A stretch of 38,030 nucleotides of DNA from an uncultured Sphingomonadaceae bacterium (GCA_937996655.1 CALKUK010000027.1:1-38030), one strand, 5' to 3'; positions 24,891 to 32,458 are shown, counted from the stretch's first letter. The notes: generated by a model not told the origin, from the sequence alone. Numbers and translations: made by a program.

Positions 24891-25913
24891 TCACTGATAC
24901 TGCATGCTCAGGATGGTGATGGCTTCAGGGCGGATGCCCCAGCCGGAAGTCACGCGCATCTCCGACAGCACGTCAATCGCGCCACCCGGAAGCGGGGTGG
25001 GGATTTCACGCGGCGCCGCCATGTCGCAGAACTGCATGGTGCAAGCCGACAGGCCAGGCGAGAGTTCAGCGAAGACGTTGGTGTTGACGCGGCCACCCAG
25101 CGGCTTGTGAACCTCGGGCATGACCACCAGAATGGCGTCAGTGCCGCCAGCGCCCTTGCCGATCAGGGTGTCGTCGTAACACCAAAGGATCTCGTCCTCG
25201 TTCATCTCGCCGACAGCTTTCACAACACCAGCAGTCGAAAGCGTCCCGGCGCCCTGGCGCTGGAACTGCGTCACCTGCACGATGTCCTGATACTCCCAGG
25301 CGCCGAGAACACGCTGCGGCCCAAGGATCACAATGCGGTGGCCCATGCCAAGCTGCATCGTGCGGGTCTTCATGGCCGACACCTGCGAGAGCAGGAAGAA
25401 CGCCATCTGGCCGTTGTCGTAGGTGACGACGGTCGTGTTGCCGTTGCTGTCCGCCGGAAGGTTGGCAGCCGTCGCGCCGCTGGTGTTCAGCAGGCCCTCG
25501 CCGTTCGAACCGTTGAACCCATACAGCAGAGCCGAACGCATCAGCTGGAAGTGACCCTGGCGCATGCCAAGGCGCTGCGCTTCGACGATCGACACGCCCC
25601 ACTGCGACATCGCCGCGGTGTCGTGATGATCATATTCGGCGCGAACGCGCTGGAGGTAGGTCGGGGTCGAGATCTGCTTCGCCGTGACGGTGACGCTCGG
25701 CAGAGCATTGTAGGCTGACTGACCAGCCGCCATCGTGGTGCGAATGTCGAACGCATCGATGTAGACATACAGATCGCCTTCGCCGAGACGAACCTGCGGG
25801 TTGGCGCCAGCGAGCGCGTCAAACGCGCCCGAAGCCTGGTTATACTGAAGCAGCTTCTCCGGCACCATGTAGTGCGGAGAAACCATTACGCGGGCGGGAG
25901 TGATATTCGCCAT
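24891..25913 (-). CDS. Major capsid protein, DUF2184-like (340 aa)
   Basis: The product begins MANITPARVMVSPHYMVPEK, with VRLGEGDLYVYIDAFDIRTT, RVRAEYDHHDTAAMSQWGVS, GMRQGHFQLMRSALLYGFNG, VVTYDNGQMAFFLLSQVSAM, MGHRIVILGPQRVLGAWEYQ and the C-terminal LSEMRVTSGWGIRPEAITIL. The ending motif and the size are typical of the DUF2184 major capsid family, an HK97-fold protein of several myophages. It lies 12 bp after the decoration-like gene. GC content and codon use are more biased towards G/C in the third position than in tail genes, as expected for a highly expressed protein. Confidence 0.88.
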   Translation of the reverse strand: MANITPARVMVSPHYMVPEKLLQYNQASGAFDALAGANPQVRLGEGDLYVYIDAFDIRTTMAAGQSAYNALPSVTVTAKQISTPTYLQRVRAEYDHHDTAAMSQWGVSIVEAQRLGMRQGHFQLMRSALLYGFNGSNGEGLLNTSGATAANLPADSNGNTTVVTYDNGQMAFFLLSQVSAMKTRTMQLGMGHRIVILGPQRVLGAWEYQDIVQVTQFQRQGAGTLSTAGVVKAVGEMNEDEILWCYDDTLIGKGAGGTDAILVVMPEVHKPLGGRVNTNVFAELSPGLSACTMQFCDMAAPREIPTPLPGGAIDVLSEMRVTSGWGIRPEAITILSMQYQ

Positions 25914-25925
25914 TGGTGCGGCTCC

Positions 25926-26828
25926 TTAGATCTGGATCAGAGCGGCGGAACCGCTGTTATTCCACGTTGCGACGTTGTTGACCGGATCCCAGACAACGAC
26001 CTTCGAGTTGCCGGACTGCACGCGCAGCACCTGCACCGGAAGAGCCGCTTCGCTGTAAACCAGCGTGATGGTGCCACCAATCGTGCCCCACAGAGCCGAA
26101 GTCCCCGGCAACAGGAACGTGAAGTTCTGGTTGTTGGTGAACGTGTTCACCTGATGGGTGGTGTTGATCGCGGTGGTGCCGCCCGTGCCGGTGTTGGTCG
26201 CGCCAGCAATGGTGAAGTTGTCACCCACAGCAGCAACCGGCGTAGCAACCGAGGTCACAACAGCAACCTGGCCACCGTTGGTGGACGACCACGTCAGCGA
26301 GGTCACGGCGTAGGAAGACGAAGCGGACGGGGCGAGGCACTGGGCGTTGAAGTCCCAATACACGGCCTGGTTGATGGCGCCACCAGCAAGCGAGGCCGCA
26401 AGCGACGGATCGCAAGCCACCGCAATGCGGGCTTCGCTGCCCAGCAGGTAGAACGGCACCATCATGCCACCAGCCGCGGTCGGAACCGGCGACTGCGGCC
26501 AGTTGATCCAGTTGCTGGCCTGATTGACCACCGAGAAGCCGACCAGCTTGCCCGAGGCGTTGGCCGAAATCGTGGTGCCACGACCAACCACCGGGCCAAG
26601 TTCGCTGCCATAGGAAGTGTTGGTGTAAGCAGACGGGACGTTGGCGTAGATGCCAACGCCGCCCCACATCGGCAGCGTCTCAGTGGTGGCAAGAATGCCA
26701 CCCATGAGCAGGTTGCGAATGGCGGGATCGTCCATGGCAACGCCCTGGACGAGACCATACGAACTGGTGCTGAAACCACCAGCGTTGTTGGTCGTAAGGT
26801 TCGGATTGAAGGAAACAGAATTGGCCAT
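25926..26828 (-). CDS. Capsid decoration-like protein (300 aa)
   Basis: The gene lies between the protease/scaffold-like gene and the major capsid gene, the usual place for a decoration or cement protein. The product begins MANSVSFNPNLTTNNAGGFS, with SSYGLVQGVAMDDPAIRNLL, LPMWGGVGIYANVPSAYTNT, ASGKLVGFSVVNQASNWINW, PFYLLGSEARIAVACDPSLA and YWDFNAQCLAPSASSSYAVT, then a C-terminal beta module (VGDNFTIAGATNTGTGGTTA) before VQVLRVQSGNSKVVVWDPVN. The pattern W...N.AS.WI is seen in other phages' structural proteins. It likely sits on the capsid surface. Strong G/C third-position bias suggests high expression. Confidence 0.75.
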   Translation of the reverse strand: MANSVSFNPNLTTNNAGGFSTSSYGLVQGVAMDDPAIRNLLMGGILATTETLPMWGGVGIYANVPSAYTNTSYGSELGPVVGRGTTISANASGKLVGFSVVNQASNWINWPQSPVPTAAGGMMVPFYLLGSEARIAVACDPSLAASLAGGAINQAVYWDFNAQCLAPSASSSYAVTSLTWSSTNGGQVAVVTSVATPVAAVGDNFTIAGATNTGTGGTTAINTTHQVNTFTNNQNFTFLLPGTSALWGTIGGTITLVYSEAALPVQVLRVQSGNSKVVVWDPVNNVATWNNSGSAALIQI

Positions 26829-26834
26829 GACTCA

Positions 26835-28565
26835 TTAACCCCCAGCGCGAGGACGGAAGAAAGGCTTGCTGATCGCTCGGGCGGGAGTGCGGAAAGCACC
26901 CATCCAAGAGTTCGGCTCACCGACAAACTCAGTGATCACGCGATCAGCCGCATCGCGGCGACGGATCTCACGCAGCTGACCGAGCGGAACGTCGGTCGGG
27001 TTCTTCGCCGCAGCCTGGGCGTCGGCGTAGATTTGAGCCTCTGCGATGTCGAGCGCATTGCCCGGCAGATCGCGGAGAGAAACGGTCTTCCAGGCATTGG
27101 AATGCTTCTGGATGCCCTTGGCAAGACGAACGCGGTAAGCGCCCAGACCCTCGCCCTGAAGCGGCGCCGGAGCACGCTCGCCGAAAGCGCCGTAGACGCT
27201 GTCAGCACGCGCCTGGCAATCGGCCATCGCGGCATAGTCGGCGTCCGACATGCTCTTGGGCATACGGGCGACGGATTCGGAAAGACGCCGGATTTCGGCG
27301 GCGATGTGCTTGTCCATGGAACGGGTCGAGTCCTTGCGCGAACGGTCATCGTCGTCATCGTCGAGGCGACGGTGGTGACGCCAGTTGGCCAGTTCGCTGG
27401 CAGCCTTGCCAGCCACGCCGTCATCGTCCTTGCGGTGACGCTTGCCCTTGTCGTCGTCATCGTCGTCATCGTCAGACTTGTGGGCGAGCTCCTTGCCTTC
27501 TTCCTCGGCCCACTTCTTGAACGACTCATCGTCGTCTTTGCGATGACGCTTGCTGTCCTTGCGGTGAGCCTTGTCGTCATCGTCGTCATCCTTGCGGGCC
27601 TTCTTCTTGTCGGCAGCAAGTTCCTTGGGCTCGCCCATCTCGGCGTGCTCATCGTCGTCATCGTCGTCATCGTGACGGCGACCCTTTGCATCCTTGCGAT
27701 GCGCCTTGTCGTCATCGTCATCGTCATCGTCATGACGACGGCCCTTGGCGTCCTTGCGGTGCGCCTTGTCGTCATCGTCGTCATCATCGTCTTTGCGATG
27801 ACGCGACATGGAGTCCATGCGCTTCTCCATCGCATCAAGGCGACCGCAAATCGCGTCGACGCCCTTCAGAAGACGGTCGAGATTGCCGCCGCTGTGCTCG
27901 GCATCGTCTCGCTTTTCAGGCATTTCTTTTTCCATTTCTGGCATGTCAGAACCCTCAGGAGTGGTTGTTGGAAGCTCGACTCCGGTAGGGTCTCTACCTT
28001 TGTCCCAGACGCCCTCTTCGCAGATGGCCAAATGGTCAAGTAGACTCGGTTTGCCTTCGACCAACAAAGCAGAACCGTCTTCTAGAGTTGCGCGCTGGTT
28101 TCCATCAGTAGCACGAAAAACAACAGCAGGCGAAGTGGAAAGTTGCTTAGATTCCATCGCACGCGCAGCGTCTTGATCATAAATTTTGGCGATACCCCAA
28201 ACTTCTTCGCCCTTAATGTAAGGAAGAACAATGGTGCCAATTACACGATCAAGAAATTCTTCAGTGTTGAGTTTGCCCGTATCAGGGTGTTCCCAAATCA
28301 CCGGCAAGCCGTTGCATCGATCAAGGAAATGCTGATTCAAATACAAGTCGGGCTTGCGATAAACATACTCATCCAGCTTGGTTCGATACGCCACACCAGT
28401 GCCGGTAATACGCAGCGCAAACAGCGCCACATTCTCATACCATTGCGGGCTGACCAGTTCGCCGTCACGAATAGCCTGAGCAACACCCAATTCGTCCATG
28501 CCCAACCGGGACAAGGACACCAACACGCCAGGGTGGATCTCTCCAAGGATCGGAACGACTGCCAT
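26835..28565 (-). CDS. Prohead protease/scaffold-like protein with poly-Asp blocks, DUF2213-like (576 aa)
   Basis: Residues ~1-190 match the DUF2213 pattern: RDGELVSPQWYENVALFALR, KLDEYVYRKPDLYLNQHFLD, RCNGLPVIWEHPDTGKLNTE, IGTIVLPYIKGEEVWGIAKI, SKQLSTSPAVVF and LLDHLAICEEGVWDKG. The Ser in STSPAV and His in LDHLAI are the positions expected for a prohead serine protease related to U35/U9 families, but their catalytic role is inferred. Residues ~254-412 are a low-complexity scaffold-like region made of poly-Asp runs alternating with KAHRKDAKGRRH-type basic segments. The C-terminal ~150 residues are helical and end in PARAISKPFFRPRAGG. It probably guides capsid assembly and is cut during maturation. 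Confidence 0.8.
   Translation of the reverse strand: MAVVPILGEIHPGVLVSLSRLGMDELGVAQAIRDGELVSPQWYENVALFALRITGTGVAYRTKLDEYVYRKPDLYLNQHFLDRCNGLPVIWEHPDTGKLNTEEFLDRVIGTIVLPYIKGEEVWGIAKIYDQDAARAMESKQLSTSPAVVFRATDGNQRATLEDGSALLVEGKPSLLDHLAICEEGVWDKGRDPTGVELPTTTPEGSDMPEMEKEMPEKRDDAEHSGGNLDRLLKGVDAICGRLDAMEKRMDSMSRHRKDDDDDDDDKAHRKDAKGRRHDDDDDDDDKAHRKDAKGRRHDDDDDDDEHAEMGEPKELAADKKKARKDDDDDDKAHRKDSKRHRKDDDESFKKWAEEEGKELAHKSDDDDDDDDKGKRHRKDDDGVAGKAASELANWRHHRRLDDDDDDRSRKDSTRSMDKHIAAEIRRLSESVARMPKSMSDADYAAMADCQARADSVYGAFGERAPAPLQGEGLGAYRVRLAKGIQKHSNAWKTVSLRDLPGNALDIAEAQIYADAQAAAKNPTDVPLGQLREIRRRDAADRVITEFVGEPNSWMGAFRTPARAISKPFFRPRAGG
27330..27806 (-). repeat. GAC/GAT codon repeat block encoding poly-Asp and Lys/Arg/His segments
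   Basis: On the plus strand this reads as (GTCATC)n-type runs. It codes for at least six Asp runs of 5-8 residues separated by basic segments such as KAHRKDAKGRR; two of these units are almost identical in DNA (around 27660-27720 and 27715-27775). Repeat slippage in steps of 3 bp would keep the frame. Confidence 0.85.
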
Positions 28566-28946
28566 CTAGCGCACTACCTCTGGACCAAATTCAGGCTCCA
28601 TCGACTTGGGATTGATCATATCAAACACATGAACCCAAGTATACGCCGTGTGATCGCCATCCAATTTAGGGATATACGATTCCTCAATGCGTTGAATGAA
28701 CGTCGTATAGTCGCAACCGCCAACGCCTTCAGAAATACGGCGTGTCCACACTTCACGAACGCCATCGGGCACATGGCCGGTTTCTTCCAGGCACTCGCGG
28801 ACAGCCGCCTCTTCCGCCGTCTCGCCGTCCTCAATCTTGCCGCCAGGGAAGTCCCAATACCCACCGAAATCACCGGCATCAGATCGTTTCAGCAGCAACG
28901 TCTCGCCTGCGTCGGTCATAAACATGATGCCAGCGGCTTTGATCAT
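28566..28946 (-). CDS. Nudix hydrolase (126 aa)
   Basis: The product starts MIKAAGIMFMTDAGETLLLK and contains the Nudix box: GGKIEDGETAEEAAVRECLE followed directly by ETG, with all the Glu residues of GX5EX7REUXEEXGU present. It also has GYWDFPGG before the box. Such enzymes hydrolyse nucleoside diphosphates linked to another group, such as mutagenic dNTPs, NADH or Ap4A; the substrate cannot be told here. The start overlaps the upstream stop as ATGA and has a GAGGGG ribosome site. Its place inside the capsid operon, directly before the protease/scaffold gene, is unusual for a metabolic enzyme, although some phages do encode Nudix enzymes. Confidence 0.92.
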   Translation of the reverse strand: MIKAAGIMFMTDAGETLLLKRSDAGDFGGYWDFPGGKIEDGETAEEAAVRECLEETGHVPDGVREVWTRRISEGVGGCDYTTFIQRIEESYIPKLDGDHTAYTWVHVFDMINPKSMEPEFGPEVVR

Positions 28947-29158
28947 CGTTTTCCCCTCGAAAACCCGCCTGGATCTTCACTCGAAATCCGCCGCACAATC
29001 CCCTCGACACGCTCAACCAATTGAGCAGGCGTATCCTTGCGGACTGCCGGTATAACCTTTGTCATCGCCGACCGACGCATCAAAATCCGCGTCAAACGCT
29101 CAATTTGCTCACCCTCGCGCACGAATGATCTCCCGAACTCGTTTGAGTTCAGCTTCAC
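28943..29158 (-). CDS. Small basic protein, start uncertain (up to 71 aa)
   Basis: An open frame ends at 28943, overlapping the Nudix start as ATGA. The longest reading begins at a GTG at 29158, inside the end of the head morphogenesis gene, with poorly spaced AAGG. Internal ATGs at 29080 and 29065 would give 45 or 40 aa and lie after that gene's stop (29109). The C-terminal part, KDTPAQLVERVEGIVRRISS, is amphipathic and helical. Without it, 160 bp would be empty in a tightly packed operon, and it is coupled to the Nudix gene. No family recognised. Confidence 0.5.
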   Translation of the reverse strand: MKLNSNEFGRSFVREGEQIERLTRILMRRSAMTKVIPAVRKDTPAQLVERVEGIVRRISSEDPGGFSRGKR

Positions 29159-30740
29159 CCTTCGCAGTCAGCATATCGGGCGGCAAACTTTCCAAAGAAT
29201 AAATCCACTGGTGAAAACACCGGCAGTTGTGAGAAACTACGCCATCGGCTATATACCAACCTTCTTCAGTTTGAAGGTTGAAAACATGCCCCGCCCAGTT
29301 CCGACGTTCGACATGAATGATTTTCTCCAATCGTATGCCCAAGGGGATAGCATCCTCTCCCTGTCCAGAAAATTCAATGCCTCCAGAACATTTTTGAATA
29401 AAACTTTGAAAAGCCGTGGTGTTGAAATTAGAAATGGAAGCGCCGCTAATTTTATCAGGATGAGCCGAGAAGGAGTTGAAGGCAGAAAACTCCTTGTCGC
29501 TGCCGCTCACGCCGCTCTCAGGGGAAAAACCCCCAGCGATGAAACCATCATTAAACGGGCCAAAGCGCGTCGAACTGTTGTTGGGTTCGGAGAGCGCGAA
29601 CTTCAAAGCGCTTTGATCGCCAGAGGGCATGCTGCCGAAAGTCAAATGGCTTGCGGGAAGTATAATATCGACATCGTTTTCGGTTCCGTCGCCGTGGAAT
29701 TGCTCACTTGCCCCGGCGCGCACTTCAAAAGTGCCAGATTCCCGCGCCGACTCAAAGCACTCAGAGAAGCTGGTTATTGCGTTGTGTTTGTAACCTTCAG
29801 GAATATCCAAAGTTTCATTGGAAACCTTGACGACGTAATCACCTTCCTTGAGAAGGCCGATAGCAACCCATCCATCCACAGTAAGAACTGGGTGGTTAAG
29901 TGTCGCTCTGAGAGTTTTTCCATCTCCCATCGTCAAAACGGCCAATTCTCCGCTGTAAAAACGCCGATAAAGTTTTTCTACTCCATCCGCGAATGTGAGT
30001 TCAGTTGAGCCAGGGAAGCAAAAAACCTCTTCACCTGGCGAAGTAACTTCATCTGTATACCCCGCTGAACCAGCTTTCATCAAGCCTTTTTGCAAAGCCC
30101 AATTATCGCGGACTGCATACACCTTCATATCACGCTCTTTGTGATCTTCGCGGTAGTTGTAGTTCTGCTGGCGCCAATGAGAATGCCAAATGGCAGCTAA
30201 GGCACCACCAGCAAGCGCCACCGTCTCAGACAACGCCGCAGCGAACTTGTGGCCCTGATCAATGATCACCCGGCGCTCTTCAAACGGCAAACTCGTCAAC
30301 GATTTCCGTATCGCACGCTTCGTCTCAACGCGCTCAACAACGTCAGATCCACCAGCCGGGATTGAGGTTGCCCATCCGCTGAACCTCTGCAACGTCTGCT
30401 GAATCGACGCCTCACGGTTCAACTGGATCAACTGCGCCGAAGCATATATCCGCCGGTCCAGTTCGGCCCGAAGCTGCGGCTTCACCATTTCCAACGTAAA
30501 CCGCGACACGCCAGGATTGTTTTTCAGCAACCCGCCACGATCCACATACTTCTGATACAGCGTGTGCAAGTGCTTCCGCAAAGTCTCCTCAAGAAAACCA
30601 CGCGACACCATGTCACGACGAGCTGCCTCGGCAATCCGCTGCATCCAGAACTCAAGACGCTCCGACGAATCATACCCGTGCTGCACGAAATCATTCACAG
30701 CCGCCGTGATCACTTCGAAAAACGTCATCGGCGTTTTCAT
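29109..30740 (-). CDS. Head morphogenesis protein (SPP1 gp7/MuF-like) interrupted by an intein (543 aa precursor)
   Basis: Residues 1-240 and 506-543 are the host protein; residues 241-505 are an intein. The N-extein is helical (VITAAVNDFVQHGYDSSERL, QRFSGWATSIPAGGSDVVER, LTSLPFEERRVIIDQGHKFA) and includes WHSHWRQQNYNYREDHKERD, the region before the conserved zinc-type motif of the phage head-morphogenesis family. After splicing the join reads EEVF then CRCFHQWIYS, restoring the C.C motif typical of these proteins. It follows the portal and the 98-aa gene, the standard place of gp7-like minor head proteins, which sit inside the capsid near the portal. The mature product would be 278 aa. Splicing must work for a functional protein. 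Confidence 0.9.
   Translation of the reverse strand: MKTPMTFFEVITAAVNDFVQHGYDSSERLEFWMQRIAEAARRDMVSRGFLEETLRKHLHTLYQKYVDRGGLLKNNPGVSRFTLEMVKPQLRAELDRRIYASAQLIQLNREASIQQTLQRFSGWATSIPAGGSDVVERVETKRAIRKSLTSLPFEERRVIIDQGHKFAAALSETVALAGGALAAIWHSHWRQQNYNYREDHKERDMKVYAVRDNWALQKGLMKAGSAGYTDEVTSPGEEVFCFPGSTELTFADGVEKLYRRFYSGELAVLTMGDGKTLRATLNHPVLTVDGWVAIGLLKEGDYVVKVSNETLDIPEGYKHNAITSFSECFESARESGTFEVRAGASEQFHGDGTENDVDIILPASHLTFGSMPSGDQSALKFALSEPNNSSTRFGPFNDGFIAGGFSPESGVSGSDKEFSAFNSFSAHPDKISGASISNFNTTAFQSFIQKCSGGIEFSGQGEDAIPLGIRLEKIIHVERRNWAGHVFNLQTEEGWYIADGVVSHNCRCFHQWIYSLESLPPDMLTAKGEAELKRVREIIRARG
29227..29255 (+). promoter_or_regulatory. Sigma70-like promoter for the antisense endonuclease
   Basis: TTGTGA (29227-29232) and TATATA (29250-29255) are separated by 17 bp, the ideal spacing; each matches 4 of 6 consensus bases. 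It lies at the very end of the intein coding region, about 30 bp before the endonuclease ATG. A GAAGG ribosome site follows at 29273-29277, 8 nt before the ATG. Confidence 0.5.
29286..30008 (+). CDS. Vsr/DUF559-like homing endonuclease encoded antisense inside the intein (240 aa)
   Basis: The ATG at 29286 has GAAGG 8 nt upstream; the longer open frame from 29037 would start outside the intein and lacks support. Residues ~10-60 form a helix-turn-helix-like specificity part (MNDFLQSYAQGDSILSLSRK, FNASRTFLNKTLKSRGVEIR). Residues ~60-95 are helical. Residues ~100-190 match the Vsr-like nuclease core: FGERELQSALIARG, KYNIDIVF, VAVELLTCPGAHFKSARFPR and GYCVVFVTF. Glu103, Asp129, Glu138 and His146 are candidate catalytic residues. 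Endonucleases of this EDxHD type occur free-standing or in introns and between split inteins of phages. Here the gene lies wholly within the intein on the other strand, each codon being the reverse complement of an intein codon. Confidence 0.85.
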   Translation: MPRPVPTFDMNDFLQSYAQGDSILSLSRKFNASRTFLNKTLKSRGVEIRNGSAANFIRMSREGVEGRKLLVAAAHAALRGKTPSDETIIKRAKARRTVVGFGERELQSALIARGHAAESQMACGKYNIDIVFGSVAVELLTCPGAHFKSARFPRRLKALREAGYCVVFVTFRNIQSFIGNLDDVITFLEKADSNPSIHSKNWVVKCRSESFSISHRQNGQFSAVKTPIKFFYSIRECEFS

Positions 30741-31033
30741 TGACCCGTCCGTCCAAGCTCGTCGTTCAAACCTTCCAGGCGCTCCAACAAAGCCACGAAC
30801 CGGGCCTCAAACCCAGACATCGTGCCAGCCGTCACAACCTCGGCCCGCAACGCCGCAATTTCCTTCATAACGCCAACACGCTGCGCCCGTAGAGCCTCTG
30901 CACGCTTGTGTTGCTCAAAGATACGCCGGATGGCCACAACCTCGTCACAGTCATCTACCGGCCCGCTGGACGGGGCCAGGGGAGGAGACCCGCCCCGCCC
31001 AGCAGTAGTATGTCGGCGCAGCAACCCCGACAT
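30737..31033 (-). CDS. Coiled-coil protein between portal and head morphogenesis genes (98 aa)
   Basis: The product has a Pro/Gly-rich N-terminal segment (residues 1-30, MSGLLRRHTTAGRGGSPPLA) and then a continuous amphipathic helix region (AIRRIFEQHKRAEALRAQRV, ARFVALLERLEGLNDELGRT), suggesting a coiled coil. Its stop overlaps the start of the head morphogenesis gene as ATGA, and it begins 6 bp after the portal stop. A role in head assembly, for example as a partner of the portal, is inferred from position. No family recognised. Confidence 0.65.
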   Translation of the reverse strand: MSGLLRRHTTAGRGGSPPLAPSSGPVDDCDEVVAIRRIFEQHKRAEALRAQRVGVMKEIAALRAEVVTAGTMSGFEARFVALLERLEGLNDELGRTGQ

Positions 31034-31039
31034 ACGTCT

Positions 31040-32458
31040 CTAAACCGCCGAAGAGAACGGACGAGGCGGCGTTGGCGCCTCTCCCATCGTCTCAACAGGA
31101 GGTTCGTAATCACGCAAAGCCTCGGAATCCAACACCAGAGGCTGCGGAAACAGAATGCGGTTCTCACCGGCATTGTCGATCGCCCACTCAATCACACGCA
31201 CCCGATTGTCAGGGTCCATGTGCGGCAACAACACCTCCATCATCGCAATCAAAGCCTTCTGCCGCACCTCTTCCGCCTTCGTCTCCGAATCAGGATCACG
31301 CAGCAAAGACGGCCATTCGACCTTGAAGCTGTTCTTCCACCGATAAAACGCATCGGTGTAATTCATCCCCTCATACTCAGGATAATCCTGCTGGATGATG
31401 CGGAAGAAATCCTCATTCCAGGCACGCCGCATCACGATCTCATCAAAGAACTGATACAGCGGGTTCATCCACTCCCGGATGCCGTCAATGAACCGCGCCA
31501 GGTTCTTCGCGTCCTCGGTGCCCTCACCGAAGCCCTGAACCATCGTCTCGTTCTCCAGCATCTTCGCTGGCATGTCGGCAGCCGTGGCAATGTTCTTCAA
31601 AATGTTGGTGCGAGCAAACGTCCCAGCACCCTCGATGTTCTCCAAATTCAGGGACTCAATGTCCTCGGAGGTATCAATCGACAGCACGTTGTTGGTCTCA
31701 GCTTCCTTCAACAATTGCCGCTTTACGCCAGCCAGCCGCTGCATGGCATTGTCAATGATCGACCCTGGCGCCTTCAGCTTGGCCACAATCAGCCCAGCCT
31801 TCCGCGAAATCATGTCATCCGTCACCATCGTCTGAATGAACGATTTCAACGGATACAACGCACGCTGATACACCGACCGGCCCACATAACCGAACGCCGA
31901 TGTCGTATACTCAATATACAACGGGCGCTCATTCATCAGCACAATCGTCCGGCTGCGATGATACGGCACACCCGCCGACGTCACGACCGTATGCTTCTGA
32001 AAATCAGGCGCATTCGGATCCTGGTTCAACACCAAAGACCCAGCCGTGTTCAACGGATCCAGAACATTGAAATACAACGGCAAGTCGGCCATCTTCTCAG
32101 CCGGGATCTCCTTGTCAGGATCAATCCCCATCGCCCCCAAAACCAACGTCCCAACACCGTAAATCCGGGCAACGCCAGCAACCTGGGCAATGTAAGCGTC
32201 AGCATTGATCCGCTGCCACTCAGCCTCAAACGCCTCACGAACCCTGTTCTCAGGCGCATTCGCAATGCTGATCGCCCGACGCTGGCTCTGCGCCACCATC
32301 ACAGGCGAATCAACCATCTTTCGACCCAGCGGGTGATACGAATAAATCGTTTTGCAAATCTGATAGGAGGCATCGCTGCCTGGCACAATCTCATCAACCA
32401 TCAGCAATTGCTGCAAAGACCCGTTGATGCTCGAACCGGTAACCGCAATCATCGACAT
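31040..32458 (-). CDS. Portal protein, DUF1073-like (472 aa)
   Basis: The product includes IVPGSDASYQICKTIYSYHP, GRKMVDSPVMVAQSQRRAIS, a YIAQVAGVARIYGVGTLVLG segment, PLYFNVLDPLNTAGSLVLNQ, HRSRTIVLMNERPLYIEYTT, GYVGRSVYQRALYPLKSFIQ, and the IEGAGTFARTNILKNIATAA and DMPAKMLENETMVQGFGEGT region, followed by YQFFDEIVMRRAWNEDFF. This order (including the M...E.......G.GE.T segment) is typical of DUF1073-type phage portals. It forms the dodecameric ring at the capsid vertex through which DNA enters and leaves. The start overlaps the upstream 57-aa gene as TGATG. It lies after the large terminase, as usual. Confidence 0.9.
   Translation of the reverse strand: MSMIAVTGSSINGSLQQLLMVDEIVPGSDASYQICKTIYSYHPLGRKMVDSPVMVAQSQRRAISIANAPENRVREAFEAEWQRINADAYIAQVAGVARIYGVGTLVLGAMGIDPDKEIPAEKMADLPLYFNVLDPLNTAGSLVLNQDPNAPDFQKHTVVTSAGVPYHRSRTIVLMNERPLYIEYTTSAFGYVGRSVYQRALYPLKSFIQTMVTDDMISRKAGLIVAKLKAPGSIIDNAMQRLAGVKRQLLKEAETNNVLSIDTSEDIESLNLENIEGAGTFARTNILKNIATAADMPAKMLENETMVQGFGEGTEDAKNLARFIDGIREWMNPLYQFFDEIVMRRAWNEDFFRIIQQDYPEYEGMNYTDAFYRWKNSFKVEWPSLLRDPDSETKAEEVRQKALIAMMEVLLPHMDPDNRVRVIEWAIDNAGENRILFPQPLVLDSEALRDYEPPVETMGEAPTPPRPFSSAV

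Larger units (their letters stand above)
29226..30020 (-). mobile_element. Intein (265 aa) in the head morphogenesis gene
   Basis: Residue numbers are of the precursor. Block A: Cys241 then FPGSTELTFADGVEKLYRR. Block B: TLNHPVLTVDGWVAIGLLKE, with Thr280 and His283 as the TxxH pair. Block F: NWAGHVFNLQTEEGWYIADG. Block G: VVSHN ending at Asn505, followed by Cys506 as the +1 nucleophile. The penultimate His504 and terminal Asn505 are present, so all standard splicing residues are in place. The middle (~305-470) has no LAGLIDADG or HNH motif and looks like poorly constrained Ser/Gly/Phe-rich sequence. Its antisense strand encodes the endonuclease at 29286-30008. The intein sits at the most conserved motif of its host protein, as homing inteins usually do. 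Confidence 0.92.

Noticed and set aside
25872..28043. A 723-codon plus-strand open frame opposite the capsid and protease/scaffold genes
   Set aside because: It is an in-register shadow of strongly biased minus-strand genes and of the poly-Asp repeats; its protein is low complexity with no family pattern, and the minus-strand products are recognisable phage proteins.
29037..29285. Longer N-terminus for the antisense endonuclease (83 extra residues)
   Set aside because: It would begin outside the intein, opposite the small gene and the C-extein, and has no ribosome site, whereas the ATG at 29286 has one.
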